From an uncultured Prevotella sp. (lineage in GTDB: Bacteria > Bacteroidota > Bacteroidia > Bacteroidales > Bacteroidaceae), in NCBI GenBank assembly GCA_900554835.1, contig USJD01000054.1:1-18989 (forward strand): a stretch of DNA of 18,989 nucleotides. Direction: 5' to 3'. Positions 6,837-14,021 of this stretch are shown here, piece after piece. Every line of letters begins with the position of its first letter. Positions within the stretch are counted from its first letter, which is position 1. The notes beneath the pieces are model-generated. The model saw only the letters and a program-made list of their open reading frames with translations. It was not told the DNA's origin and did not search any database. Made by a program: the position numbers and the translations under genes.

Positions 6837-8273
6837 ATGAATGTAGAAAAGATAATAGATATAGTTTGTCAAGGGAAGAACGACGAGAAGGTGGAAGACT
6901 TCTTGAAGTTCCTTTCAGACAAATTGTGGAATCAATATAAAGAACATCTGATGGACAATATTTTAGTTGCAGAAAATAAAGTAAAGTCTTTAGCATTTTC
7001 GATACCGAATGCTAAAGAAGGAAAGGAATATTCACAGACAGTGAACGTTCCTGATGAAAATATGGTGCTTGTTGATGTAAACGGCATATCAGAAGAAATG
7101 CATGGCTTAACAATAACAGTGGCAGAGGATGGACATAGTTTTACAATTAGTGGTTTGCCAACATTGGAGCCATTGCGTAATGGCGGTACAACAACGGCAG
7201 AATCAACATTTGAACTGACGCTGTGCTATAAATATAAAGGTATATTTTTGCCAGAAGATAGACCAGTTTTGGAGCGTAAGATTCCTTTTGTCATCAATCA
7301 AGACCCACGTAAATTGTGGAAGAATTTACCTGTGGATTGGGAGAATATGCCTGAACCACAATATCAGAATGAAGATGTACAATGTGAATATGTTAAGGTT
7401 GAGGCACTGAATGATGGTGCTCCTCAAAAGGATATTGTAGCAGCCAGCAAGCGTGGTCGTTCGCATGCCCAAGAAGCAAAACCTCGTGATGACCATTTCA
7501 AAATGGCTCATCTTGAAAATGAATGGTATATTATGGCTGTTGCTGATGGAGCAGGTTCTGCTCCCTTCTCTCGTGAAGGTTCTCGAATGGCTTGTGAGAC
7601 GGCTGTCGATTATTGCAAGGAGCAATTGTTGGATAGTAAGAAATTTGAAGAAGAGATAGATACATATGACCAGTTTAAGGAAGACAGCGAAAGCGAGGCT
7701 CGTAAAATGGTTGGGGATTATATCTACAAGATTGTTGGTACGGCTGCCTTTCGTGCTCAAAAAGCAATTTATGCTGAGGCTGCTGCACATAATCAACCAA
7801 CAAAGATTTATGCTACGACTTTATTGTTGACGATTTGCAAGAAGTTTAGTTATGGCTGGTTTGTTGCATCATTCTGGGTTGGCGATGGTGCAATATGTCT
7901 CTATGACAAAGAGATGCATACCGTAAAATTACTTGGTGTACCTGATGAGGGAGAGTTTGCGGGGCAGACTCGATTCTTGACAATGCCTGAGATATTCAAG
8001 GATGCAACAGCTTTATACCAGCGTCTTCGCTTTTATATAGTTCCAGACTTTACTGCATTGTTCTTGATGACAGATGGTGTAAGTGATCCAAAGTTTGAAA
8101 CAGACGCAAACTTGAATAATCCTGATAAATGGGATGCACTTTGGACTGATTTAAAGGAAAATGGGGTGGATTTGTCTGATGATAATGAAGCTGCCAAAGA
8201 ACAACTTCTTAACTGGCTAGACTTCTGGTCACCAGGTAACCATGATGATAGAACTATTGCAATATTGTATTAG
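6837..8273 (+). CDS. PP2C-type Ser/Thr protein phosphatase, TerY-P triad
   Basis: A 478-residue protein. The C-terminal half is a PP2C domain with the expected metal ligands and motifs: RGRSH at 206-210 and DD at 218-219, ADGAGSAPF at 236-244, ATTLL at 326-330, WVGDG at 347-351, TDGVSD at 412-417 and NHDDRT at 468-473. It should dephosphorylate Ser/Thr residues using Mn or Mg. The N-terminal part is unusual: a helical segment (1-50), then residues 54-152 that look like an Ig-like beta domain (FSIPNAKEGKEYSQTV, then DGHSFTISGLPT). No signal peptide is present, so that domain would be cytosolic. It lies between the zinc-ribbon TerY and the kinase and is expected to reverse the kinase's reaction. 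Confidence 0.9.
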   Translation: MNVEKIIDIVCQGKNDEKVEDFLKFLSDKLWNQYKEHLMDNILVAENKVKSLAFSIPNAKEGKEYSQTVNVPDENMVLVDVNGISEEMHGLTITVAEDGHSFTISGLPTLEPLRNGGTTTAESTFELTLCYKYKGIFLPEDRPVLERKIPFVINQDPRKLWKNLPVDWENMPEPQYQNEDVQCEYVKVEALNDGAPQKDIVAASKRGRSHAQEAKPRDDHFKMAHLENEWYIMAVADGAGSAPFSREGSRMACETAVDYCKEQLLDSKKFEEEIDTYDQFKEDSESEARKMVGDYIYKIVGTAAFRAQKAIYAEAAAHNQPTKIYATTLLLTICKKFSYGWFVASFWVGDGAICLYDKEMHTVKLLGVPDEGEFAGQTRFLTMPEIFKDATALYQRLRFYIVPDFTALFLMTDGVSDPKFETDANLNNPDKWDALWTDLKENGVDLSDDNEAAKEQLLNWLDFWSPGNHDDRTIAILY

Positions 8274-8284
8274 AATTGTAGATT

Positions 8285-9760
8285 ATGGCAAACAAGATAA
8301 CATTAAAGGCATCTGATGGCACAACCGTTGAGTTCTATGATGAAATCAAAGCGCAAGGTGGTGTCAAGGATGTTTATTTCTCAACAGATAAGACATACGT
8401 TGTCGCTTTTTACCGAAAGGCTCTTTCCCCAAGTGATAAAAATCGTTTGGAAAATATTGTAGGCCCTTACCATAAACGAATATTTGAGACTGTAGAGGGT
8501 AAATATTGGAAAGACTATTTTATTATGCCAGATCGACTTGTTGAATGGAATGGAAAGATCGGTGTGGTCTTACCCTTTTATCCAAGTAAGTATTTCTTTA
8601 AAGGTGGTCCCTTTGATGGTAAGGAAAAAGAAGGTAAATGGTTCGCATCAGCAAAATTGAGAAATCGTTTTGTTCCAGCAGACCAAAAGGGTACTTGGCT
8701 TTCTGATTTACACATGTGTTTAAAACTAGCTCGTGCTGTCAGAAGGTTGCATGCTGCCGGTCTTGCTCATTCTGATTTATCGTATAAAAATGTGCTTGTA
8801 GATCCTATTTCTGGTAATTCTTGTATTATTGATGCAGATGAATTGGTTGTTCCTGGAAAATATGATGCAGGAGTTTTAGGTACTCCTGATTTTATAGCAC
8901 CTGAGGTTATGGAAACCAAAGGCTTGAAGATTGGCGATCCTAATAAAAAACTTCCGAGTATCGCAACAGACCGTCATGCTTTAGCTGTGCTCATATATAT
9001 GTACTTGCTAAATCGTCATCCTTTGCGAGGTGGCAAGGTATGGGATATAGATCCTGCAAAAGATGAAGAGTTGTCGATGGGAGAAAAGGCTTTGTTTATA
9101 GAACATCCGACTGATAAGACAAATCGTGTCAAGCCCCAAGATTTAGATAAGAGCCAGTTGCCACAAGGTGACCCTACAAAACTACCATATACAATTTGCG
9201 GTCCGTATCTGAAAAAGTTATTTGATAGAGCTTTTATAGATGGACTTCATAATCCTTCTGCTCGTCCAAGTGCTGCCGAATGGGAAGATGCTTTGGTTAA
9301 AACTTGTGATCTGGTTCAACCTTGTCAAAATCCGAAATGTGAGGCGCATTGGTATGTCTTTGACAATACTACCAAGCCAAGATGTCCTTTCTGTGGAACA
9401 GAATATAAAGGTCAATTGCCTATTCTCAATTTCTATTATGCACCTTCTCACGGAAAGTATATGTCTGAGAATTACAGATTGATGGTGTATGATAAGCAGA
9501 CTTTGTATAAGTGGCATTCTAATCGTCTAGTTTCTGCAAATGAGAAAACGACTGATGAGGATAAAAAGCCTGTAGGAGACTTCCATTTCTTTAATAATCA
9601 ATGGATTCTCATCAATCGCCGTTTGCCTGATATGTATGATGCGACGGATAAAAAGTCAATTGGTATTGGGGAATATGTGCCTTTGACAGATGGTAGGCAG
9701 ATTTTGCTTGATAAAAGTCAAGGTGGTAGATTAATCGTCGTTCAACTTGTAAATAATTAA
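8285..9760 (+). CDS. Ser/Thr protein kinase with zinc ribbon, TerY-P triad
   Basis: A 491-residue protein. The kinase domain (about 20-340) has HSDLSYKNVL at 162-171 (catalytic Asp164, Asn169), IIDAD at 181-185 in place of DFG (metal-binding Asp183), TPDFIAPE at 200-207 and RPSA at 327-330. The ATP loop is weak (AQGGVKDVYF at 23-32), and the nucleotide-binding Lys is not in the standard place; Lys45 is the nearest. After the kinase come C347, C352, C367 and C370, a zinc ribbon, and then a beta-rich tail of about 110 residues without recognised identity. It is cytosolic. As the third member of the triad it is expected to phosphorylate Ser/Thr in Ter partners or in downstream membrane proteins; targets are unknown. 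Confidence 0.9.
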   Translation: MANKITLKASDGTTVEFYDEIKAQGGVKDVYFSTDKTYVVAFYRKALSPSDKNRLENIVGPYHKRIFETVEGKYWKDYFIMPDRLVEWNGKIGVVLPFYPSKYFFKGGPFDGKEKEGKWFASAKLRNRFVPADQKGTWLSDLHMCLKLARAVRRLHAAGLAHSDLSYKNVLVDPISGNSCIIDADELVVPGKYDAGVLGTPDFIAPEVMETKGLKIGDPNKKLPSIATDRHALAVLIYMYLLNRHPLRGGKVWDIDPAKDEELSMGEKALFIEHPTDKTNRVKPQDLDKSQLPQGDPTKLPYTICGPYLKKLFDRAFIDGLHNPSARPSAAEWEDALVKTCDLVQPCQNPKCEAHWYVFDNTTKPRCPFCGTEYKGQLPILNFYYAPSHGKYMSENYRLMVYDKQTLYKWHSNRLVSANEKTTDEDKKPVGDFHFFNNQWILINRRLPDMYDATDKKSIGIGEYVPLTDGRQILLDKSQGGRLIVVQLVNN

Positions 9761-9766
9761 TGTTAT

Positions 9767-10114
9767 ATGGAAAATCATGAACTTGATAAATATGTTGAGT
9801 ATGTTTTAGCTCAAGTAGGTGAAGGACGGCACACAAAAGAAGATATCAAAATAGATTTGCATGAGCGCGGTCTTTCTGATGCAGAAGTTAAAGAAGTCTT
9901 AGATGTGGCTTGGGAGATTGGAACTGAATTCGAAAATGGAACACGAGGAAGTTCCTTAAAGTCCATAGTTATAATCTTATGCTTTTATGTTTTTATGTGT
10001 TTAATATTATATCTTACTGGTCATAGTATTATTGAGTCTTGTTCTTTTGGAGCAGTCATAGGGGGTATTATAGCTTTGATAAGATTATTTCTAAGAAAAA
10101 GGAAGTTTAGATAG
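9767..10114 (+). CDS. Small membrane protein with helical N-terminal domain
   Basis: A 115-residue protein not recognised by name. Residues 1-52 are charged and helical (ELDKYVEYVLAQ and a DIKIDLHERGLSDAEVKEVL pattern with a conserved-looking GLS turn). Two membrane segments follow at about 65-84 and 90-108, and a basic end RKRKFR leaves the C-terminus in the cytoplasm. The N-terminus is then also cytoplasmic. It starts 6 bp after the kinase gene, so it is most likely cotranscribed with the TerY-P triad and could be a membrane anchor or substrate for it. That role is inference from position only. Confidence 0.8.
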   Translation: MENHELDKYVEYVLAQVGEGRHTKEDIKIDLHERGLSDAEVKEVLDVAWEIGTEFENGTRGSSLKSIVIILCFYVFMCLILYLTGHSIIESCSFGAVIGGIIALIRLFLRKRKFR

Positions 10115-10196
10115 TATCTGGAAATATGATTCTTTTGCCTTGGTAGGGAATTATATTTTAAGTTTGAAAAATGCTTTAACTTGTAAATGATGAAAT

Positions 10197-10628
10197 ATGG
10201 GTATAGATTTAATTAAAAATGAAGAGAAAGTAGATGCTCGTTTGAAAATAACAAACGAAATGAAAGGAAATCTTTTGATTGCAACCAAATGGATTAAGTT
10301 TATGAATATAGTTGGTTGTGTTTCTTTGGGAGCATTAACTTTATTAGGCTTTATTGGTTTCTTTTCTGGAATAATGGGTAGTGGTGGTATGTCCTTGGGG
10401 ATAATATACTTGGTCTTAGCTGCAATTTATTATCCTGTCTTGAAACGAGTATTTGCATTTGTGAGTCAAGCTCGTAGTGCATGTGAATATGATAGTAGCG
10501 AAGATTTAAATGGTATGTTTGATAGTCTAAGATTTATCTCGAAATATCTTGGTGTTATTTGTGCTGTAGTTGTGGGCTTTTATGCTGTAGCTATTATTGT
10601 AGGTATTTTTGCAGCAATCTTTAGTTGA
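10197..10628 (+). CDS. Membrane protein, DUF5362-like
   Basis: A 143-residue integral membrane protein with hydrophobic segments at about 38-60, 65-82 and 117-142. Between the second and third lies a soluble amphipathic helix (RVFAFVSQARSACEY, then SSEDLNGMFDSLRF). That pattern, with a loop of this kind before a last membrane helix, resembles the small DUF5362 proteins of Bacteroidota; I hold this only tentatively. The first residues GIDLIKNEEK recall the TerD N-terminal signature (INLEKGQRI), as noted among the findings. The 82 bp before it contain no convincing promoter or terminator, so it may still be part of the Ter transcript. Function is unknown. Confidence 0.75.
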   Translation: MGIDLIKNEEKVDARLKITNEMKGNLLIATKWIKFMNIVGCVSLGALTLLGFIGFFSGIMGSGGMSLGIIYLVLAAIYYPVLKRVFAFVSQARSACEYDSSEDLNGMFDSLRFISKYLGVICAVVVGFYAVAIIVGIFAAIFS

Positions 10629-10637
10629 TGTTTTCTA

Positions 10638-11669
10638 ATGAACATTTACGTAATCCGAAATAATCAACGCTTTGGACCATACGATGAGCAAACGTTACTC
10701 TCGTATGTGAACAAAGGGCAGGTGTTAAAACAAGACAAGGCTATCGCTGACGGCGATAGCCTTGAACAGACGGTTGGCTTTTATTTAAAACGAGCCAATC
10801 TACAGTGTCATGTTCAAAATAAAGGGAATGTTTTAGCGCAACTCTCTGCTATAGGCTCTGAATTGATATTCCCGAAAGCCAAGTTGTTTTCCAAACAATT
10901 CCTTTCAGATCAAAGAATCTTAATCATGGCATTAGTGGGATTGTTGCCAATGGTAATCATGAACATACCATTAGGAGGATTTTTTATTTTCTATGAAGTG
11001 TCTTTGTATTTCTCTGTCATTTGGGGGTTATTCTTCTATGCTTGTTTCAAGACGAACCAAGTAAAGTTGAAGACGACTTTAAGTGTTTTCTTCCTAACTC
11101 AACTCTGTGTGTTCATCGCATGGGATTTATTAGGATTACCTAAGGTTAATCCTTTTTACGCATTTACAGATGTGGCTTTTCCACTGAATATCCTTGGCTA
11201 TGTCTTCGGGGTTGGATTAACAGAAGAATTTGGAAAGATGGTTCCACTCCTTATTATATTGAAGAAAGCGAAGGAACCTTTGATTCCACAAACAATGGTC
11301 TTTTATGGTTTGATGTCAGGAATCTCTTTTGGAGTATTTGAAGGAGTTCAATACCAAATGACGGTAAATACTGAGCAGACGTATGATGTTTCGTTCTTCC
11401 TGAACATTGCAAGATTGACAAGTTTGCCGTTCCTTCATGCTTGTTGGTGCGGTATTGCAGGTTATTTCTTGTCGTTTGCTCATCTCTATCCAAAGTATAG
11501 ACGAGGCTTATATGTTCTTGCAATCAGTATTCCTGCTATAGTGCATGGATTGTATGATTCCTTGGCTAATTATAGGGTAGTTTCTCTTGTCATGGTATTC
11601 TTGGGGTTAATGCTTTTGATGGTATATCTCAAACAAAGCGTTGATTATCAGTCGAAATTGAGACAATGA
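10638..11669 (+). CDS. GYF-2 domain plus PrsW-type intramembrane metalloprotease
   Basis: A 343-residue protein. Residues 1-50 are a GYF_2 domain (YVIRNNQRFGPYDEQTLLSY and the following VNKGQV), normally a peptide-binding module. From about 92 to the end it is a multi-pass membrane protein with the PrsW signature: Glu196-Glu197 in GLTEEFGK, Glu235 in FGVFEGVQY, His267 in FLHACWCGIAGY and His303 in IVHGLYDS. All four motifs are intact, so an active site-1 type protease is expected. Characterised PrsW of Bacillus cleaves an anti-sigma factor. Here the substrate is unknown; the small membrane proteins next to it are candidates. The coding region contains a perfect inverted repeat at 10736-10764. 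It lies 9 bp after the previous gene and before a clear new promoter. Confidence 0.9.
   Translation: MNIYVIRNNQRFGPYDEQTLLSYVNKGQVLKQDKAIADGDSLEQTVGFYLKRANLQCHVQNKGNVLAQLSAIGSELIFPKAKLFSKQFLSDQRILIMALVGLLPMVIMNIPLGGFFIFYEVSLYFSVIWGLFFYACFKTNQVKLKTTLSVFFLTQLCVFIAWDLLGLPKVNPFYAFTDVAFPLNILGYVFGVGLTEEFGKMVPLLIILKKAKEPLIPQTMVFYGLMSGISFGVFEGVQYQMTVNTEQTYDVSFFLNIARLTSLPFLHACWCGIAGYFLSFAHLYPKYRRGLYVLAISIPAIVHGLYDSLANYRVVSLVMVFLGLMLLMVYLKQSVDYQSKLRQ
10736..10764 (+). repeat. Perfect inverted repeat inside the PrsW coding region
   Basis: Arms 10736-10747 (CAAGGCTATCGC) and 10753-10764 (GCGATAGCCTTG) are exact complements of each other around a 5-base loop TGACG. The stem is clearly richer in G+C than its surroundings. 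It falls in codons 33-43, in the GYF domain turn with residues KAIADGDSLE. On RNA it would form a strong 12-bp hairpin near the start of the message, about 100 bases after the ATG. Confidence 0.85.
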
Positions 11670-11685
11670 TTGATGTGTTATAACC

Positions 11686-11772
11686 TTGCAAGCAAATGTA
11701 AGTATCTTAGAGTGTATAGTGGGTGTAACGTTGGGGATTCTCGGTCTTGTTGAAAGAAAAGCAATACCTTTG
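11686..11772 (+). promoter_or_regulatory. Promoter cassette P2
   Basis: TTGCAA at 11686-11691, within the 8-bp palindrome CTTGCAAG, is followed 41 bp later by AACGTT (11727-11732), and 38 bp after that by the -7 box TACCTTTG (11765-11772). The ATG at 11816 is 51 bp after the box start. The leader contains AATAATAACAATT as in P1. A standard -33 TTTG at about 20 bp is absent. It drives the 208-residue protein and DUF4407 gene pair. Confidence 0.6.
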
Positions 11773-11815
11773 CATCAGAAAATAAAAATAATAACAATTA
11801 AAAATTCAAGAGATT

Positions 11816-12442
11816 ATGGGAATCTTTAATATCTTCAACAAGAAAAGTGATAACGAGAGCGCAGCTACAGTTTCACTTCCAGTAGTAGAACCTTCTGAAG
11901 CAAAGGAGGTGGTTGAGAGTGTTGCACCAGTAAAGGAAGAGGCTTCAAGAGAGAATAAGCCTTTGACTGTTTCTTATGCAACAGGTTGGCCTATAGATGT
12001 TATCTATGGTTATCTTCATAAGAATTATGAGGATAAAGGCTTTGCTGATGCAATGGTCAAGAGTGACATGGCTTTTCGTGATTTAAATATGAGTCTCATT
12101 CGTAATAAGATACTCATGGTGTTCAGAGAAATCAATCTCAGCTATGATGTGATGAAGCAAGACTTGCAAGTCCGTATAGATACTTGCAATGCTGCAGGTT
12201 TGTTGACCACCGTTGCTGAAATCGAAAAGACTATGTCATTGATTAATGCTCATAAAGAAGAGTTGAGAGAGATGGAAACTGATTTCAGAAACAATGCTAA
12301 TGAGGCTTCAATACCTCTACAGTCATATAATTGTGGATTCTTGCGGGGTATTGCAACCATTGCGATGAGTGGTGCTAAAGGTACGCCGGTTTCTCATATG
12401 CAGAATGTGAATAATATTGCATCCAAGCAAGCTATTGCATAG
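11816..12442 (+). CDS. Unrecognised soluble helical protein
   Basis: A 208-residue protein not recognised by family. Residues 1-50 are a low-complexity acidic/Val/Glu segment after MGIFNIFNKK, and residues 55-150 are predicted helical with coiled-coil character (IEKTMSLINAHKEELREMET). The start GIFNIFNKK is short, amphipathic and basic, so it could touch the membrane, but there is no signal peptide. It begins 51 bp after the P2 -7 box and precedes the DUF4407 gene by 30 bp in the same unit, so it is likely its soluble partner. No catalytic motif is visible. Confidence 0.78.
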   Translation: MGIFNIFNKKSDNESAATVSLPVVEPSEAKEVVESVAPVKEEASRENKPLTVSYATGWPIDVIYGYLHKNYEDKGFADAMVKSDMAFRDLNMSLIRNKILMVFREINLSYDVMKQDLQVRIDTCNAAGLLTTVAEIEKTMSLINAHKEELREMETDFRNNANEASIPLQSYNCGFLRGIATIAMSGAKGTPVSHMQNVNNIASKQAIA

Positions 12443-12472
12443 TTATAGTTGAATTTTAAAAACGAATGTATT

Positions 12473-13441
12473 ATGAACTGGTGGATTAAATTTGGTTGCA
12501 AATTGACAGGTTGGAGTTCAAGTGTTTTGGCTCAGTGCTCTGAGGCAAGTAAAACACAGTTAAGCAAATATACCTCTGCTTTGCTCATCTTAATAATAGT
12601 ATGGAGTATTACCGGCTTTTGTTTCGCTCAAAGGTATATTGGACTTCCTGTTTGGGGATGCATTTTAGTTTCATTGGTATTCATTACCATAGTGATTATG
12701 ATTGAACGTCAAATTCTCCTGGCCTTGCACCCAACAAAAAAGTTAGTTGCTTTCAGGTTTGTAATAGCTATTATTATGGCAATTGTTGGCTCGACAATCT
12801 TTGATCAAACAATGTTTGGAAAAGATATAGACAAGCAGATGGCTGCCACGATAGAATACCAAACACAGGCTCTTACTCAGAAGAGAGTAAGTAACATTGA
12901 TGGCAAGTTGTTAGCATTCCAAGAGGAAAAGGATTCCTTGGATAAAGTCAATTCGGAATTGCAAGCAGACATAAATGCTCATCCTTGGATTGTTCAAAAA
13001 TCAGTGACCAACAGCCAAGATAGACTTGTTGTCAATGGAAAAATTAAGGTGGTAAACAATCCGTCTGTGACAACCAATCAGGTCGCAAATCCAAAACAAT
13101 CAGTAGTTTCTACTAATAATGAAAAGATAAAGCAAATTGTTTTGCAAGAGATGGATTTGAACAAGAAAAGACTGACTGTAGAGGAAGATACGAGAAAGGA
13201 ATGTCAGGCAAATGTAGGATTTCTGGAGGAATTAGAGGCAATGGTGTCTATAGTGACGACTCGTAAGGTCGCAGGAGCGTTTTATCTGATTTTCTTTATG
13301 TTGTTGATGAGTTTGGAGCTTTTCGTTGTCACAAGTAAAATGGGAGACCAAGAATGTGATTATGAAATGGCAATAAAGGGAGCTGAAAAAGTAAAAATGG
13401 CTCAGTTTAATATGGCTTTTAATAGAGTGCAAGCAAAATAA
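12473..13441 (+). CDS. DUF4407 membrane protein
   Basis: I use ATG 12473 (322 residues), since the 24 bases before it in frame start at a TTG at 12449 and add residues of no family character. Hydrophobic segments lie at about 34-52, 58-78, 93-112 and 266-287. Between the third and fourth is a long hydrophilic, partly coiled-coil stretch (119-260), probably on the outer side of the cytoplasmic membrane. The segment RFVIAIIMAIVGSTIFDQ after a HPTKK loop is typical of DUF4407 proteins, which occur across Bacteroidota without known activity. The C-terminus is charged and returns to the cytoplasm. It is the second gene of unit 2. Confidence 0.88.
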   Translation: MNWWIKFGCKLTGWSSSVLAQCSEASKTQLSKYTSALLILIIVWSITGFCFAQRYIGLPVWGCILVSLVFITIVIMIERQILLALHPTKKLVAFRFVIAIIMAIVGSTIFDQTMFGKDIDKQMAATIEYQTQALTQKRVSNIDGKLLAFQEEKDSLDKVNSELQADINAHPWIVQKSVTNSQDRLVVNGKIKVVNNPSVTTNQVANPKQSVVSTNNEKIKQIVLQEMDLNKKRLTVEEDTRKECQANVGFLEELEAMVSIVTTRKVAGAFYLIFFMLLMSLELFVVTSKMGDQECDYEMAIKGAEKVKMAQFNMAFNRVQAK

Positions 13442-13471
13442 TATTCAAATTAATATATTTGAAATGTAATC

Positions 13472-13556
13472 TTGCAATCAATATATTCATTGATGATGAT
13501 AATAAGGTGTAACGTTTTAGAAATTGCGCAAAATATCAAAAATGTAGATACCTTTG
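13472..13556 (+). promoter_or_regulatory. Promoter cassette P3
   Basis: TTGCAA (13472-13477), AACGTT (13511-13516) and the -7 box TACCTTTG (13549-13556) repeat the P1 and P2 order with start-to-start distances of 39 and 38 bp. The ATG at 13599 is 50 bp after the box start. Both P2 and P3 have TGT before AACGTT and CATCAG after the box. In P3 a TTG at 13524 might serve as a -33 element. It drives the envelope gene run from 13599 onward. Confidence 0.6.
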
Positions 13557-13598
13557 CATCAGGAATAATAAAGTAACAACAAATAAAAAGTAACAATT

Positions 13599-13985
13599 AT
13601 GAAAAAGTTTATAGTAGCATTGGTTGCAATGATTGCAACATCAACCGTATCTTTCGGTCAGTCTTATAACTACAATAGTCGTAGAAATACAACATCCTCT
13701 TATGGTATGAACACAAATACGACAACTGTTAGTGGCTATACTCGTAGTAATGGAACTTATGTGAATAGTTATACTCGTACTCAGCGCAATAGTACGAACC
13801 ATGATAATTTCTCTACTTCTGGTAACTATAACCCATATACAGGTAGTACAGGAACCCGTGCAAGAGATTATTCAACTCAGTCGTATAATTATGGTTCAGG
13901 ATATACTATTCAGATAGGTAGTCGTGGAGGACAGTATTACGTAAATAGTCGTGGCAACAAGGTTTATGTGCCAAAGAGATATTGA
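13599..13985 (+). CDS. Secreted protein with PBCV-type basic adaptor domain
   Basis: A 128-residue exported protein. A signal peptide is clear (KKFIVALVAMIATSTVSFG, cleavage before QSYNY at 21). The mature part is rich in Asn, Thr, Ser, Tyr and Arg and has two pieces. The first is GYTRSNGTYVNSYTRTQRNS (46-65) followed by DNFSTSGNYNPYTG (69-82), a pattern seen in many small exported Bacteroidota proteins. The second is a C-terminal motif GSRGGQYYVNSRGNKVYVP (107-125) that looks like the PBCV-specific basic adaptor domain. The protein is periplasmic or extracellular. A structural or binding role is likely, with no enzymatic motif. It is the first gene of unit 3. Confidence 0.85.
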   Translation: MKKFIVALVAMIATSTVSFGQSYNYNSRRNTTSSYGMNTNTTTVSGYTRSNGTYVNSYTRTQRNSTNHDNFSTSGNYNPYTGSTGTRARDYSTQSYNYGSGYTIQIGSRGGQYYVNSRGNKVYVPKRY

Positions 13986-14021
13986 TAACTAGTATATAAA
14001 TGTAATTTTTCGTAGGACACT

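Noticed and set aside
7326..7796. Minus-strand open frame across the PP2C gene
   Set aside because: It is antisense to conserved phosphatase motifs, with no recognisable domain or promoter.
10160..10196. Possible promoter before the DUF5362-like gene
   Set aside because: TAACTTGT only partly matches the TAnnTTTG box, and no upstream element has the right spacing.
10690..10695. Another AACGTT inside the PrsW gene
   Set aside because: No TAnnTTTG box is found 38 bp downstream and no TTGCAA about 40 bp upstream, so it is a chance occurrence.
12449..12472. TTG start for the DUF4407 protein
   Set aside because: The added eight residues are not family-like, and ATG 12473 starts just before the conserved WWIKFGCKLTG segment.
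13444..13494. Two short A/T-rich inverted repeats (13444-13463 and 13477-13494) after the DUF4407 gene
   Set aside because: The stems are only 6-7 A/T-rich pairs without a U-run, so a terminator call is not supported.
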